From assembly GCF_032271945.1 (NCBI RefSeq), contig NZ_CP130319.1:2437001-2501000 (forward strand): 64,000 bases of DNA, written 5' to 3'. Shown here piece by piece: positions 1 through 8,037 of this stretch (positions are counted from its first letter, which is position 1; each line of letters starts with the position of its first letter). Under the pieces are notes generated by a model. It ran no database searches and was not told where the DNA came from. It worked only from the letters and a program-made list of their open reading frames with translations. This DNA is from Paenibacillus sp. MBLB1832 (GTDB lineage Bacteria; Bacillota; Bacilli; Paenibacillales; NBRC-103111). A program made the translations under genes and the position numbers.

Positions 1-155
1 ATAAGATCGATGGAAAGGGCGTTGTCGCCAATGAAAGCGCGAAACTCCGGGTCCATGCCGACTCCTTTTTTATGGCCAGGAATATGAAACTGAATTGGAT
101 TTCTTTCAGCATGCCGAAGCAGTGCAGAGAACAGGGGTGTACGGGTATGATCCAC
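1..155 (-). CDS. Orn/Lys/Arg decarboxylase-type PLP enzyme, N-terminus only (runs off the left edge)
   Basis: Only the first 51 codons lie in the window. The reverse strand reads on from a GTG at 155, with a stop three codons farther up than an AAGGGA ribosome-site-like stretch. The fragment has the N-terminal signature of the PLP-dependent fold-type I Orn/Lys/Arg decarboxylase family: TPLFSAL, then FHIPGHKKG, then GMDPEFRAFIGDNALSIDL. This matches B. subtilis SpeA/YaaO-type proteins as I remember them. The family decarboxylates arginine, lysine or ornithine for polyamine synthesis, but substrate cannot be told from this part. The gene is divergent from the MFS gene at 328. The GTG start is my choice because no ATG lies between the stop and the conserved TPLF segment. 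Confidence 0.8.
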   Translation of the reverse strand, partial: MDHTRTPLFSALLRHAERNPIQFHIPGHKKGVGMDPEFRAFIGDNALSIDL

Positions 156-260
156 CTGATTATCGCTTCCCTTCTATCGTGGATTGCTTGTCCTGAAGTT
201 ACAACAAACAAAATGAGTATATCAAACCAGAGATTTCATGCAAGTTAATTTTTAAAAAAT

Positions 261-285
261 AGTTTGTACCAAAGAAGGTCAAACT
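261..285. promoter_or_regulatory. Inverted repeat in the divergent intergenic region
   Basis: The arms AGTTTG (261-266) and CAAACT (280-285) are separated by 13 bases, between the divergent decarboxylase-like gene and the MFS exporter operon. The position would suit a small dimeric repressor or the exporter promoter, but the arms are only 6 bases and no regulator gene is adjacent. Weak evidence. Confidence 0.25.
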
Positions 286-327
286 AACACCAACATATGT
301 AAAAAGGTGAATATAAGGAGAATTCGG

Positions 328-1590
328 ATGATTAGCAACCTAAAATGGCGTGAAAATCGGCTATTTTCGCCCTTTGTGATCGAATTGTTAATAATTATGT
401 TTGTTGTTGAATTTGTGAAAGGTGCACTGCTCATCACCATATTGCCGGTGTATATGAAAACCGCGCTCGGCGCTTCCACATTTATTATCGGATGGACGTT
501 GGCCGCGCAATATATTGGTGATAATGTCCTGCGTACTCCCGTTGGCTGGATTATTGATAAATTAGGGTATCGGGTGACCATGCTGACGGGTGTTTTGCTA
601 ACGTTCATCTCGGTCGTTCTGATGGCGATTACATCGGGGTATGGCTGGATGATCTTGGCATGTGCATTGCTCGGATTCGGGACGGCGCCGCTATGGCCGT
701 GTGTTATTACAGGGACGACGGAGGTAGCAGGGGACGAGGGCAAAGCGACGATCATGAGCGTGGTATACATGGCTTGGCTGTCAGGCGTTGGGCTCGGCCC
801 TGTTGCGATTAATTTCTTTATCGGAGATAATCGGTATGGCTTAGCTTTTAAGCTGCTAATTGGCTGCATGACGGTTGTTGTCCTCGTTGCTCTGCTGCTT
901 CCTCGCAAAGCGGTATCAAAGGAGCAGAAGAGTGCAGGGACTCCGATAGCGACAAAGGATACAATGGGGAGACAAAACTATTCTAAGATTCACCGTATTT
1001 CCGCTTATCTCAGTGAAGTTCGCAGATCGATGTCGGTGAGCCCTTTATTGTTTCCTGCCATGTTTGCTCAAACGTTCGCCCTAGGGATTTTAACGCCGAT
1101 TCTGACGCTTTACGCAAGAGATGTGTTGAAGCTGACATCGTTTCAGTACAGTATGTTTCTAGTCGCAGGAGGCGCCGTGACGGTACTCTTTCTAGTTCCT
1201 ATGGGCAAAATGGTCGATCGAATGGGCATACGCCCCTTTCTGCTGATCGGCTTCTCACTGAGCGCTGCAGCGCTGCTGTTGTTTAGTTATGTACACACAA
1301 TGGGACTCTTGTATGTCATTGTTGCGACGCTTGGCGTGGGATATGCCTTCATTATCCCGTCCTGGAATGCGCTGATTGCATCAGCTATTCCTCCTGAGAA
1401 GAGAGGGGCTGTCTGGGGGTTCTTTTTGACAATTGAAGGGCTTGGCATGATTATAGGTCCTATTGTTTCGGGCAAAATGTGGGATGTATACGGGTTTCAC
1501 GCGCCATTCTTGTTGAGCGGATTCGTCCTTGTCGGACTCCTTGTTCTTCAAATGTTCATTTCCATCCCCAAAAAAGGTATGGTACGATAA
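328..1590 (+). CDS. Major facilitator superfamily transporter
   Basis: A 420-residue membrane protein with about 12 hydrophobic segments and a long central loop (about residues 195-235) between two six-helix halves, the normal MFS layout. Loop 2-3 carries an MFS motif A-like stretch (GWIIDKLGYR) and the second half repeats it (GKMVDRMGIR). Such proteins are proton- or solute-coupled transporters of the inner membrane, often drug or metabolite exporters; the substrate is not evident. I chose the ATG at 328 because AAGGAG lies seven bases upstream; an in-frame GTG at 307 has no better site. The next MFS gene starts 33 bases downstream, so the two are probably cotranscribed. Confidence 0.85.
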   Translation: MISNLKWRENRLFSPFVIELLIIMFVVEFVKGALLITILPVYMKTALGASTFIIGWTLAAQYIGDNVLRTPVGWIIDKLGYRVTMLTGVLLTFISVVLMAITSGYGWMILACALLGFGTAPLWPCVITGTTEVAGDEGKATIMSVVYMAWLSGVGLGPVAINFFIGDNRYGLAFKLLIGCMTVVVLVALLLPRKAVSKEQKSAGTPIATKDTMGRQNYSKIHRISAYLSEVRRSMSVSPLLFPAMFAQTFALGILTPILTLYARDVLKLTSFQYSMFLVAGGAVTVLFLVPMGKMVDRMGIRPFLLIGFSLSAAALLLFSYVHTMGLLYVIVATLGVGYAFIIPSWNALIASAIPPEKRGAVWGFFLTIEGLGMIIGPIVSGKMWDVYGFHAPFLLSGFVLVGLLVLQMFISIPKKGMVR

Positions 1591-1623
1591 GGTAAAAGAA
1601 TTGGTTTGGAGGCTATAAGCATC

Positions 1624-2796
1624 ATGAATAAACAGATTGGAATCATCATGTTGTTGCTGATGACGATCTTTATCGGCTTCGGAATTATTATTCCTGTACT
1701 GCCTGAAGTAGTGAAAGACGCAGGTGCTCAATATCACAATGCGCTGCTACTATCGGTGTATTCGGCAGCTTCCTTCCTGATGTCCCCGATTTGGGGAGGC
1801 TTATCCGATCGTATTGGTCGAAGACCGATCATTTTAGTGGGATTACTCGGGTTCAGCGTTAGCTTCTTGATTTTCGGCTTTGCGAACGATCAGTTATGGG
1901 TAATGTATGTATCCCGTATCCTTGGCGGACTCTTCTCAGGCGCAGCTACAGCTTGCGCGGTTGCCTATGTTGCAGATATTACAACTGCAGAGAATCGTAC
2001 CAAAGGCATGGGTATGGTTGGCATGTCGATTGGGTTAGGTTTCATTTTTGGACCTGCACTTGGCGGCATTGTTAGCAAATGGGGGACGTACACGCCATTC
2101 TTTGTGGCTTCAGCGCTAGCTTTTGCTTCCTTCTTATTTGCAGCAGCGATTCTGAAGGAATCTTTGACAGTGGACAAGCGCAGATCGCAGAAGGAGAAGG
2201 CGCCCTCACGTTGGACCGCTTTCGCTGGAGCGTCGAAATACTTGTATGTGTTGTCGTTCTTCGTTTCCTTCACATTGGCGGGACTTGAAGCGACACTTCA
2301 GTACTATCAAATGGATAAAATCGGTGCAACGCCATTTGATATCGGCATGATGTTCCTGGCGAGCGGCATTGTCGGCGCGCTCATCCAAGGCGGCGTTGTC
2401 CGCCGCCTTGTGAAGCAAGGTGCCGAGCAGCAGGTGATCGGCGTAGGGCTCTTGCTCTCCGCAGCAGGGTTCTTCCTGCTGCTCTACTCGAGCAGCGTCG
2501 TAACCGCTGCAATTTATTTGTCCGTATTCGGCGCAGGGAACGCGCTGATACGGCCTTGTGTGACGTCGCTGATTACACAGCGTACGAAGGTTGGCCAAGG
2601 CGTCGCGACGGGGCTCAGCTCCTCCATGGACAGCCTGGGCCGCATAGCAGGCCCGCTGCTCGGTGGAGCGGTGTTCGCGATCGCCCACTCGCTGCCGTTC
2701 ATCATCGGCGGCGTGCTCTGCCTCGCTGCGATTCTGCTGCTGCAGCGCTTCATGTTGGTTGATCGTCAAACTGCCGCTCAGAGAGCCGTTTCCTAA
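1624..2796 (+). CDS. MFS multidrug-type efflux transporter
   Basis: A 390-residue MFS protein with about 12 membrane segments. It carries the drug:H+ antiporter motif A (GGLSDRIGRRP, about residues 59-69) and a motif C-like glycine/proline-rich helix 5 (GLGFIFGPALGG, about 139-150), typical of the Bmr/Blt/TetA exporters that expel cationic or tetracycline-like drugs. The start is the ATG at 1624 with TTTGGAGG about 11 bases upstream; a TTG at 1606 overlaps that site and is less likely. It follows another MFS gene by 33 bases and ends at a strong bidirectional terminator. GC content rises in its last third (about 2370-2760) without a change of frame or family. Substrate is unknown. Confidence 0.87.
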   Translation: MNKQIGIIMLLLMTIFIGFGIIIPVLPEVVKDAGAQYHNALLLSVYSAASFLMSPIWGGLSDRIGRRPIILVGLLGFSVSFLIFGFANDQLWVMYVSRILGGLFSGAATACAVAYVADITTAENRTKGMGMVGMSIGLGFIFGPALGGIVSKWGTYTPFFVASALAFASFLFAAAILKESLTVDKRRSQKEKAPSRWTAFAGASKYLYVLSFFVSFTLAGLEATLQYYQMDKIGATPFDIGMMFLASGIVGALIQGGVVRRLVKQGAEQQVIGVGLLLSAAGFFLLLYSSSVVTAAIYLSVFGAGNALIRPCVTSLITQRTKVGQGVATGLSSSMDSLGRIAGPLLGGAVFAIAHSLPFIIGGVLCLAAILLLQRFMLVDRQTAAQRAVS

Positions 2797-2800
2797 GACA

Positions 2801-2849
2801 AAAAGCTGTACACCATTTTTCCCGCTAGGGTTGGTGTACAGCTTTTTTT
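2801..2849. terminator. Bidirectional rho-independent terminator
   Basis: A 14-base stem (AAAGCTGTACACCA pairing with TGGTGTACAGCTTT) has an A run on the left and T7 on the right. It lies between the convergent MFS operon and tetR-like gene and can serve both. Confidence 0.9.
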
Positions 2850-2852
2850 GCA

Positions 2853-3512
2853 TTATGATCGCGGTGCAAGACCGTAGAGGATGAAGTTGATCGTACGATC
2901 AATTTCTTCGGTTTCATTCCACTCCCGATCAGGCAGCAACAGGAAGCGAGCGATGAGGAAGCCGAAGATCGTAGACGTGATCAGCCGCATCGTTGTCGGC
3001 GCGGGGAGCTCAATGAGCTGCCCGCGAGCTTGGAAATGCCGAATGGCTTTATATGCCTTCTCTAAGACGAGCGAAGCAACGGTTTCTTTGAATTGCTCAC
3101 GCAGATCAGGATGAAATGGGATTTCGTGCATGAAAATTTTGATCACAGGAAAGTGCTTACGGGCAAATTCTAAGCGATTTACGGTAATCGCACGCAGAAA
3201 TTGTTCCACATCGGGATAGTCCGCTTCCAACACTTTCGTAAAATCCTTAACGGCGAATGGCGCAATGAGCTTCGTCATCATAGGAGCGACGATCGAGAGG
3301 AGCAACTCTTTTTTCGTTTTATAATGGCGGAAAATCGTTCCCTCTGCAACACCCGCTTTTTGCGCGATTTCACTCGTGGAGGAGCCAGCGAATCCTTTTT
3401 CCGAGAAAATTTCGACCGCCGCTTGCACAATTTTTATCTGCTTATCCGTCATTTTCTCTTCTTCATCATTTAGCCGCAGCAGCTCTGTAAGCCAGGGTTC
3501 GATTTCTGACAC
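2853..3512 (-). CDS. TetR-family transcriptional regulator
   Basis: A 219-residue TetR-type repressor. The N-terminal helix-turn-helix is at about residues 22-68 (AAVEIFSEKGF, TSEIAQKAGVAEGTIFRHYKTKKEL), followed by a helical ligand-binding and dimer domain with no recognisable specificity. The start is a GTG at 3512, with AGAGGTG six bases upstream; the longer frame to 3533 would place that site inside the gene. It is the last gene of an operon with the ABC permease and ATPase. The promoter of that operon is flanked by two identical TGAGTnnnnACTCA palindromes of the type TetR proteins bind, so this protein probably represses its own exporter operon until an inducer binds. Confidence 0.9.
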   Translation of the reverse strand: MSEIEPWLTELLRLNDEEEKMTDKQIKIVQAAVEIFSEKGFAGSSTSEIAQKAGVAEGTIFRHYKTKKELLLSIVAPMMTKLIAPFAVKDFTKVLEADYPDVEQFLRAITVNRLEFARKHFPVIKIFMHEIPFHPDLREQFKETVASLVLEKAYKAIRHFQARGQLIELPAPTTMRLITSTIFGFLIARFLLLPDREWNETEEIDRTINFILYGLAPRS

Positions 3513-3550
3513 ATAATTCACCTCTTCACCCATTCAGGAACATCCACTCA

Positions 3551-4579
3551 TTATATCTTACGGTGCTTCTTCAATGCCACTATATTCAAGATCATGAACA
3601 CGAGCGTAAAGGAAGTCAGCACGATGACATCCAGCCAAATGCGATCCCAGCCTGCCCCGCGAATCATAATATTGCGCAGTGCATCGGCGCCGTAGTACAG
3701 CGGCATGAGATGCCCGATCCAGCGGAGATAGTCAGACATGGTATCCAAGCTGAATAAGCCAGAGAAAAAGACTTGCGGCACGATAATGAGCGGGATGAAC
3801 TGAATCATCTGGAATTCATTATTGGCGAAAGCTGAAATTAGTGTCCCTAATGACAAGGCGGCAAGTGCAAGGAGTAGCGTTATGAGAAGCACATACCAGA
3901 AAGAGCCGATCATCATAAGGCCAAGGATGGATGTTGCGAACCACGCAATCAATGTAGCCTGCAGCGCGGTGAAAATACCGAATCCAAGAATATAACCAAC
4001 AACGATTTCCCATCTGCGAAGCGGTGTCGCGAGCAATCGTTCCAACGTTCCGCCTGTTCGTTCGCGAAGGAAGGAAACGCCAGAGAGCAGAAAGACGAAA
4101 AAGAAGACGAAGAACCCAATCAACACAGGTCCGAAATTATCAAAAGCGGCCATATTTGCACTACCATGCAAATACGCGATCGTTGGCATGATCGATGCCG
4201 CTGTAGCAGGAGCCGCGCTCTGCATCGCTTTCTGGAAAAGGAACAGTACAGCCTTGTTCTTGCTAGGATCACTGCCTTCCAGTGTTAACTGAGGGGAAGC
4301 TCCATTCATACGGAGTACGCCGTCCAGCTTGACATGTTCCAGCTCCTTCTGCGCTTCATCTAGTGTATAGCTCGTCACCTCAGCACCGCTCTCTTGCAGT
4401 TTCTGAATGAGAGGTGCAGGCACATCGACAGCTCCGAGTTTCGGCACATAGGTACTGCCATTAAACACCAATGACATCATAAACAGAATGAGCATAGGTG
4501 CAACTAACATCATCATCAATGTGCGTTTATCGTGGAAAAATTGGCGAAGAATACGAACGACAATGGCGCGAATTCTCAT
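3551..4579 (-). CDS. ABC-2 type exporter permease
   Basis: A 342-residue membrane protein with one N-terminal membrane helix, an extracytoplasmic region of about 130 residues, then five hydrophobic segments in the C-terminal half, the layout of ABC-2 permeases with an extended outer domain. The conserved amphipathic stretch RERTGGTLERLLATPL (about residues 172-187) precedes the core helices, as in drug and linearmycin-type exporters. Its ATG overlaps the ATPase stop by four bases (ATGA), indicating translational coupling. It would form the membrane channel of an efflux pump with the upstream ATPase, presumably as a dimer. The substrate, perhaps an antibiotic or lipid-like molecule, is not indicated by the sequence. 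Confidence 0.9.
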   Translation of the reverse strand: MRIRAIVVRILRQFFHDKRTLMMMLVAPMLILFMMSLVFNGSTYVPKLGAVDVPAPLIQKLQESGAEVTSYTLDEAQKELEHVKLDGVLRMNGASPQLTLEGSDPSKNKAVLFLFQKAMQSAAPATAASIMPTIAYLHGSANMAAFDNFGPVLIGFFVFFFVFLLSGVSFLRERTGGTLERLLATPLRRWEIVVGYILGFGIFTALQATLIAWFATSILGLMMIGSFWYVLLITLLLALAALSLGTLISAFANNEFQMIQFIPLIIVPQVFFSGLFSLDTMSDYLRWIGHLMPLYYGADALRNIMIRGAGWDRIWLDVIVLTSFTLVFMILNIVALKKHRKI

Positions 4580-5304
4580 GCTCGGGCACCTCCATAGACT
4601 AAGAATGCTTCTTCAATTGTGGAAGTGGAAGTGGCCTGTTTGAGTTCGTCAGGCGTACCGACAGCGATCAGACTTCCTTCGCGAATCAAGCCGAGTTGAT
4701 CACATTTATCAGCCTCATCCATCACATGTGTTGTTAATAATATCGTAGTCCCACTACGACTTAGATTCATTAACTCCGTCCAGATTGATTTGCGGAGGAG
4801 GGGATCGATGCCTACTGTCGGTTCATCTAGAATAAGGATTCTCGGCTCATGGAGTAAGGAAATCGCAAGCGACAAGCGCCGTTTCATTCCGCCAGAATAG
4901 TTGCTGACTTGTTTCTTCAAATGGGCGCTGAGATCGACTAGTTCCATCACGTCGCTAATTCGTTGTTTCGCTTTTGCCCCACTAAGCCCGTACAGAGTAG
5001 CAAAGAAGGACAAGTTCTCTTGTGCTGTTAACTCCGCATATAGCGCATCGGATTGCGCCATGTAGCCAATTTGAGAGAACATGGCTAATTGCGGCATCGT
5101 TTGACCTAGTACGCAGACGTGGCCAGAGGTGGTTGCATCAATGCCTGAAATCATACGGACGAGCGTCGTTTTTCCTGAGCCGGAAGGTCCCAGAAGTCCA
5201 AAAATTTGTGCGCGGGGCACAGTTAACGTAATGTTTTTCAAAACCACTTTGTCACCGAATTGCTTATGGACACCATGGACTTCAATTGATGCTTGCATGG
5301 ACAT
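4576..5304 (-). CDS. ABC transporter ATP-binding protein
   Basis: A 242-residue nucleotide-binding subunit with every ABC motif intact: Walker A GPSGSGKT (39-46), Q-loop Q84, signature YSGGM (136-140), Walker B ILILDEP (D160, E161) and an H-loop in TTHVMDEA. The DrrA/CcmA-like sequence fits efflux ATPases that pair with ABC-2 permeases. The ATG at 5304 is six bases after AGAGGTG. It is the first gene of a three-gene operon (ATPase, permease, TetR) reading leftwards from the promoter at 5367-5395. Confidence 0.93.
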   Translation of the reverse strand: MSMQASIEVHGVHKQFGDKVVLKNITLTVPRAQIFGLLGPSGSGKTTLVRMISGIDATTSGHVCVLGQTMPQLAMFSQIGYMAQSDALYAELTAQENLSFFATLYGLSGAKAKQRISDVMELVDLSAHLKKQVSNYSGGMKRRLSLAISLLHEPRILILDEPTVGIDPLLRKSIWTELMNLSRSGTTILLTTHVMDEADKCDQLGLIREGSLIAVGTPDELKQATSTSTIEEAFLVYGGARA

Positions 5305-5333
5305 GGTCGGCACCTCTTTCTAAGTGAGAATAA

Positions 5334-5353
5334 AGTGAGTAATCACTCATTTT
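5334..5353. promoter_or_regulatory. TetR operator copy 1 (downstream of the -10)
   Basis: TGAGT-AATC-ACTCA (5336-5349) is a dyad within a 20-base sequence (AGTGAGTAATCACTCATTTT) that recurs exactly 61 bases away. It lies between the -10 element and the ATPase start, where a bound repressor would block transcription. Confidence 0.75.
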
Positions 5354-5366
5354 GAATCTTAGCCTC

Positions 5367-5395
5367 ATCATAAGCTATTTCTATGTGCTTGTGAA
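5367..5395 (-). promoter_or_regulatory. SigA-type promoter of the ABC exporter operon
   Basis: On the reverse strand TTCACA (5390-5395) and TATGAT (5367-5372) are separated by exactly 17 bases. The promoter lies between two identical TetR-type operators, one abutting the -35 and one downstream of the -10. Confidence 0.75.
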
Positions 5396-5414
5396 GTGAG
5401 TAATCACTCATTTT
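5395..5414. promoter_or_regulatory. TetR operator copy 2 (abutting the -35)
   Basis: This is the second exact copy of the same 20-base sequence, with its dyad at 5397-5410. It touches the -35 hexamer from upstream. The 61-base spacing is close to six helical turns, so the two bound dimers would be on roughly the same face. Confidence 0.75.
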
Positions 5415-5427
5415 TGTAAAATAGCAA

Positions 5428-5451
5428 AGAGGCATCCCTAAGAATGCCCCT
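5428..5451 (-). terminator. Probable terminator of the exported repeat protein gene
   Basis: On the reverse strand AGGGGCAT pairs with ATGCCTCT (one G-T pair) around an 8-base loop, followed by a broken T stretch. It separates the gene ending at 5468 from the operator/promoter region downstream. Confidence 0.5.
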
Positions 5452-5467
5452 AAACCCTTGCTATGTC

Positions 5468-6145
5468 TCACTTCTTCGACTTTGTTTCCATCTTATGATC
5501 TACCCATTTCTCAATCGAGGGTGTTAATTGATCTTTGATCGAGATAACGAGCTTATCCTTGGAAATGCCTTTCGCTTGTGCGATTTCAGTGAGTGACTTG
5601 CCTTCATGCAGCTGTGTATGAAGCTCTGCTTTCGTCATGCCGAGCGACTTGGCAAGCTTCTCAGTATCTGGCTTCAAACCGAATTTGTGCTTGCCATGGC
5701 CGGGATGACCTGCCAGCAAGTTCTTCTCATTGAGAATGAACTTGAGGTGCTCGCTCAGCTTTTGTTTCATGTGTTCACCTTGGTCAGCGGTCAGCTTGCC
5801 GTCTTTCACAGCAGCATCAATCTTCGTCGTCCGCATCTGATGCAGCTTCGCAGTTAAATCTGCTTCGGAGACGCCTTTTTCTGCAGCAGCTTCAACAATG
5901 CTTTTTCCGCTCTTCAGCGATTTGAAAAGCACTTCTTTGTCAACGCCGATGACAGTGGCGGATTCTTCAATAATGGGCCATTTTCGCTTATGGTGTCCCC
6001 CAGCATCCATCTCATCTTGCTGCACTTGCAAAGTAGGCTGCAGATTCTCATCTGGATGCGCTGCGGCAGCGGCTAGGCTACCACTCCAAATACAAGTGAA
6101 GGCGATGGAGCTAACGAGCAGATGTCTGATTGTGGTCGATTTCAT
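5468..6145 (-). CDS. Exported protein with two helical repeats, function unknown
   Basis: A 225-residue protein with a clear signal peptide (KSTTIRHLLVSSIAF then a hydrophobic run and an Ala-rich cleavage region near residue 28). The mature part is highly charged. It contains two copies of a roughly 37-residue module with the pattern GxxKxxLxxxLxxGKSxxExAxxKGxSxxxL, once at about residues 66-102 and again at about 167-203, separated by a charged linker with LTADQGEHMKQKL. Similar modules occur in Bacillus and Paenibacillus secreted proteins, but I know no assigned function. The ATG at 6145 is nine bases after AAGGAGG; a TTG directly before it is also possible. The gene is monocistronic. Confidence 0.8.
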   Translation of the reverse strand: MKSTTIRHLLVSSIAFTCIWSGSLAAAAAHPDENLQPTLQVQQDEMDAGGHHKRKWPIIEESATVIGVDKEVLFKSLKSGKSIVEAAAEKGVSEADLTAKLHQMRTTKIDAAVKDGKLTADQGEHMKQKLSEHLKFILNEKNLLAGHPGHGKHKFGLKPDTEKLAKSLGMTKAELHTQLHEGKSLTEIAQAKGISKDKLVISIKDQLTPSIEKWVDHKMETKSKK

Positions 6146-6253
6146 CAAATCGGGCCTCCTTTCCTATTTATGGGAAGTACAGACATAGTCTGTGCAGGAG
6201 TGCCTCATTTTAATTGAAAATAACCTTAATGTAACATAAATTTTTGCTGAAAA

Positions 6254-6892
6254 TTAAGCGGAGGGTGTGTTCACGGCAAGGTTGTATAGTGGAAGCAGCT
6301 TCTGAAACGTTTCTTCGATGAGCAGCTCCAGCTTAGCACCATTAGCGAGAACAGGATCGGTATGGCTGATATTTCGGCCGATAAGCAGCTCCGCTTTCTT
6401 GACATCACGGAAACGAATCAACGATTCGTTCCAGCCGTTCACGTCAAGCTCTGCGACGGGGGTTGCATCCTTTTTCATATGATCAAAGGAAAGCAAGAAA
6501 TCAGCGGGCACCTCCGCGCGAATTTGGTCAAGGTGGTTCATGTAGGTGGTCGCGATGTTGCTCTTATTCGGCAGTTCGTAGATGAGTGCCAGCCAGATAA
6601 AGACACGGTCATCGAAGAGGCCGACCTGGAAGTGAGGCACTTGCTTATAACCGCGTTTATGCGGACAAATGGCCATCCAGGTGTCAACAGGCGGGTTGAT
6701 TTTGCGTCTCAAATGTTTGGCAATATGTAAGTACATCTCAGTGCCAGATTGCACGGACAGATCGGCAGCTAAGGTGTCGCCTAATGTTTTAAATTTTGGT
6801 TGAATGCGCTCGCGGATGGCGGCCATTCGTCGGTCTAATCCTTCAATATGGAACGTATCGAAATCATGTTGTGTAAATCCTGTAAAACTCAT
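6254..6892 (-). CDS. yktB: YktB family protein (UPF0637/DUF1054)
   Basis: A 212-residue soluble protein recognised by its family sequence: FTQHDFDTFHIEGLDRRM at the N-terminus, then WMAICPHKRGYK and PHFQVGLFDDRVFIWLALIYE near the middle. The family is conserved in Bacillales as a one-domain protein of about 210 residues; a structure is known for a homologue but the cellular role is not established. The start at 6892 has TGAGGT upstream; the ATG at 6907 lies inside that site. Neighbours give no functional hint. Confidence 0.85.
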   Translation of the reverse strand: MSFTGFTQHDFDTFHIEGLDRRMAAIRERIQPKFKTLGDTLAADLSVQSGTEMYLHIAKHLRRKINPPVDTWMAICPHKRGYKQVPHFQVGLFDDRVFIWLALIYELPNKSNIATTYMNHLDQIRAEVPADFLLSFDHMKKDATPVAELDVNGWNESLIRFRDVKKAELLIGRNISHTDPVLANGAKLELLIEETFQKLLPLYNLAVNTPSA

Positions 6893-7080
6893 TGGAAAAG
6901 ACCTCATTTCAAAATCCTATTTTTCAACTATTCTAATGTAAATTACACCATCTCGCAATGCATTGCGAGTTTCGTATGAACCAATAGAGGATAGGACTGA
7001 TTTTGTCGGATAGGCAGGGAAATTCAGGAATTTGTCGAATAGTAAGGACGACGAGATGGAAGTGAACAGGAGGAGAAACG

Positions 7081-7926
7081 ATGAAAAAAATGCCGAAATG
7101 GTCAAAAGTGGCAATATTCGGGGCCTTAATGGGGACGTGCTTTGGCGCAGGGGTGTATGCGCAGGATGTGCTGCAGCGTGTCGATGCGTATCTCCGAAGT
7201 GATTATAAGGTTGTCGTGAATGGACAGGCAATTCAGCTAACGAATCCACCATTGATATATAATAATTCCAGCTATTTACCTGTGAAGGAATTGGCGGGTT
7301 ACCTCGGCGCAACGGTCAATTGGACCGAAAGCACGAAAACGATATATGTGAATGCTCGTGTGAATCCGAATCAACCAACGGAAGGGAATCAAACGAACTA
7401 CTCTGAAATCGTTTTACAGTACCCGTATGCGCAATTTATGGACTATCGCGGTGCCACGTATCCTGTTCTCGTCAATATGGCAGATCAGACGTATTATCGT
7501 TTAGTGGATGTTCAGCGGATGGGAATTCGTACGGATGGTCTGCGGAAAGCGAAGGAGAAGTATACGGAGGAGCTGTATGTCAGCGAGGCAGAATTAAGAA
7601 ATGTGTGGGGAAACGAGCCCCCGCAAATGTCATATTCGAATTATGAGCCGCTCGTCGTAACCGGAGAGAAGGACCCTGCTAAATTGAAAGCATTGAAAAG
7701 CTTTGTGGATCAATTCCGGTATTTGAAAATAAATGATATCGTCATCATGTCCAATCCAATCATTCTAGATAAATTGACGGAAGAAAATACGTACAGCTAC
7801 TTGTTGACTGATAACGGTCATTACTACCGAACAACGATCAAGTTAACGCCAATCACCAATGCCAATTCTACTCTGGATTATTCGGTAGGGAGTTCTTCGA
7901 AAGTCGATATTCAGTCTGGGAAATGA
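7081..7926 (+). CDS. Secreted protein with copper amine oxidase N-terminal ('stalk') domain
   Basis: A 281-residue exported protein. A signal peptide (KKMPKWSK then a hydrophobic run, cleavage near GVYA-QD at about residue 24) precedes a copper amine oxidase N-domain repeat at about residues 42-82 (VVVNGQAIQL, IYNNSSYLPVKELAGYLGA, VNWTESTKTIYV). This domain is a cell-surface stalk found on many Paenibacillus exported proteins; there is no amine oxidase catalytic domain and no copper-site signature. The remaining 190 residues match nothing I recognise. The start has a perfect AGGAGG site. A terminator follows at 7952. Confidence 0.85.
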   Translation: MKKMPKWSKVAIFGALMGTCFGAGVYAQDVLQRVDAYLRSDYKVVVNGQAIQLTNPPLIYNNSSYLPVKELAGYLGATVNWTESTKTIYVNARVNPNQPTEGNQTNYSEIVLQYPYAQFMDYRGATYPVLVNMADQTYYRLVDVQRMGIRTDGLRKAKEKYTEELYVSEAELRNVWGNEPPQMSYSNYEPLVVTGEKDPAKLKALKSFVDQFRYLKINDIVIMSNPIILDKLTEENTYSYLLTDNGHYYRTTIKLTPITNANSTLDYSVGSSSKVDIQSGK

Positions 7927-7951
7927 GGAATTATAGTTCTGCACCGTACCT

Positions 7952-7985
7952 TCGCTCAGGAATAGTTCCTGGGCGATTTTTTCTT
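7952..7985 (+). terminator. Rho-independent terminator
   Basis: TCGCTCAGGAA pairs with TTCCTGGGCGA around a 3-base loop, followed by a T-rich run. It ends the stalk-protein gene. Confidence 0.85.
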
Positions 7986-8037
7986 TTGTAATTATGTTAA
8001 AATGAGGACATGGACAAGGAATGGAGTGAGGTTAACG

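Noticed and set aside
279-908. 209-residue reverse-strand open frame inside the first MFS gene
   Set aside because: It has no ribosome site and low-complexity Ser/Thr/Ile-rich content typical of an antisense shadow; the forward frame is a clear MFS protein.
2206-2853. 215-residue reverse-strand open frame over the end of the second MFS gene
   Set aside because: It arises from the GC-rich third of the gene and is a Gln/Arg/Ala/His-rich shadow crossing the terminator.
6917-7312. 131-residue reverse frame over the stalk-protein start
   Set aside because: It covers the signal peptide and ribosome site of a convincing forward gene, with no site of its own.
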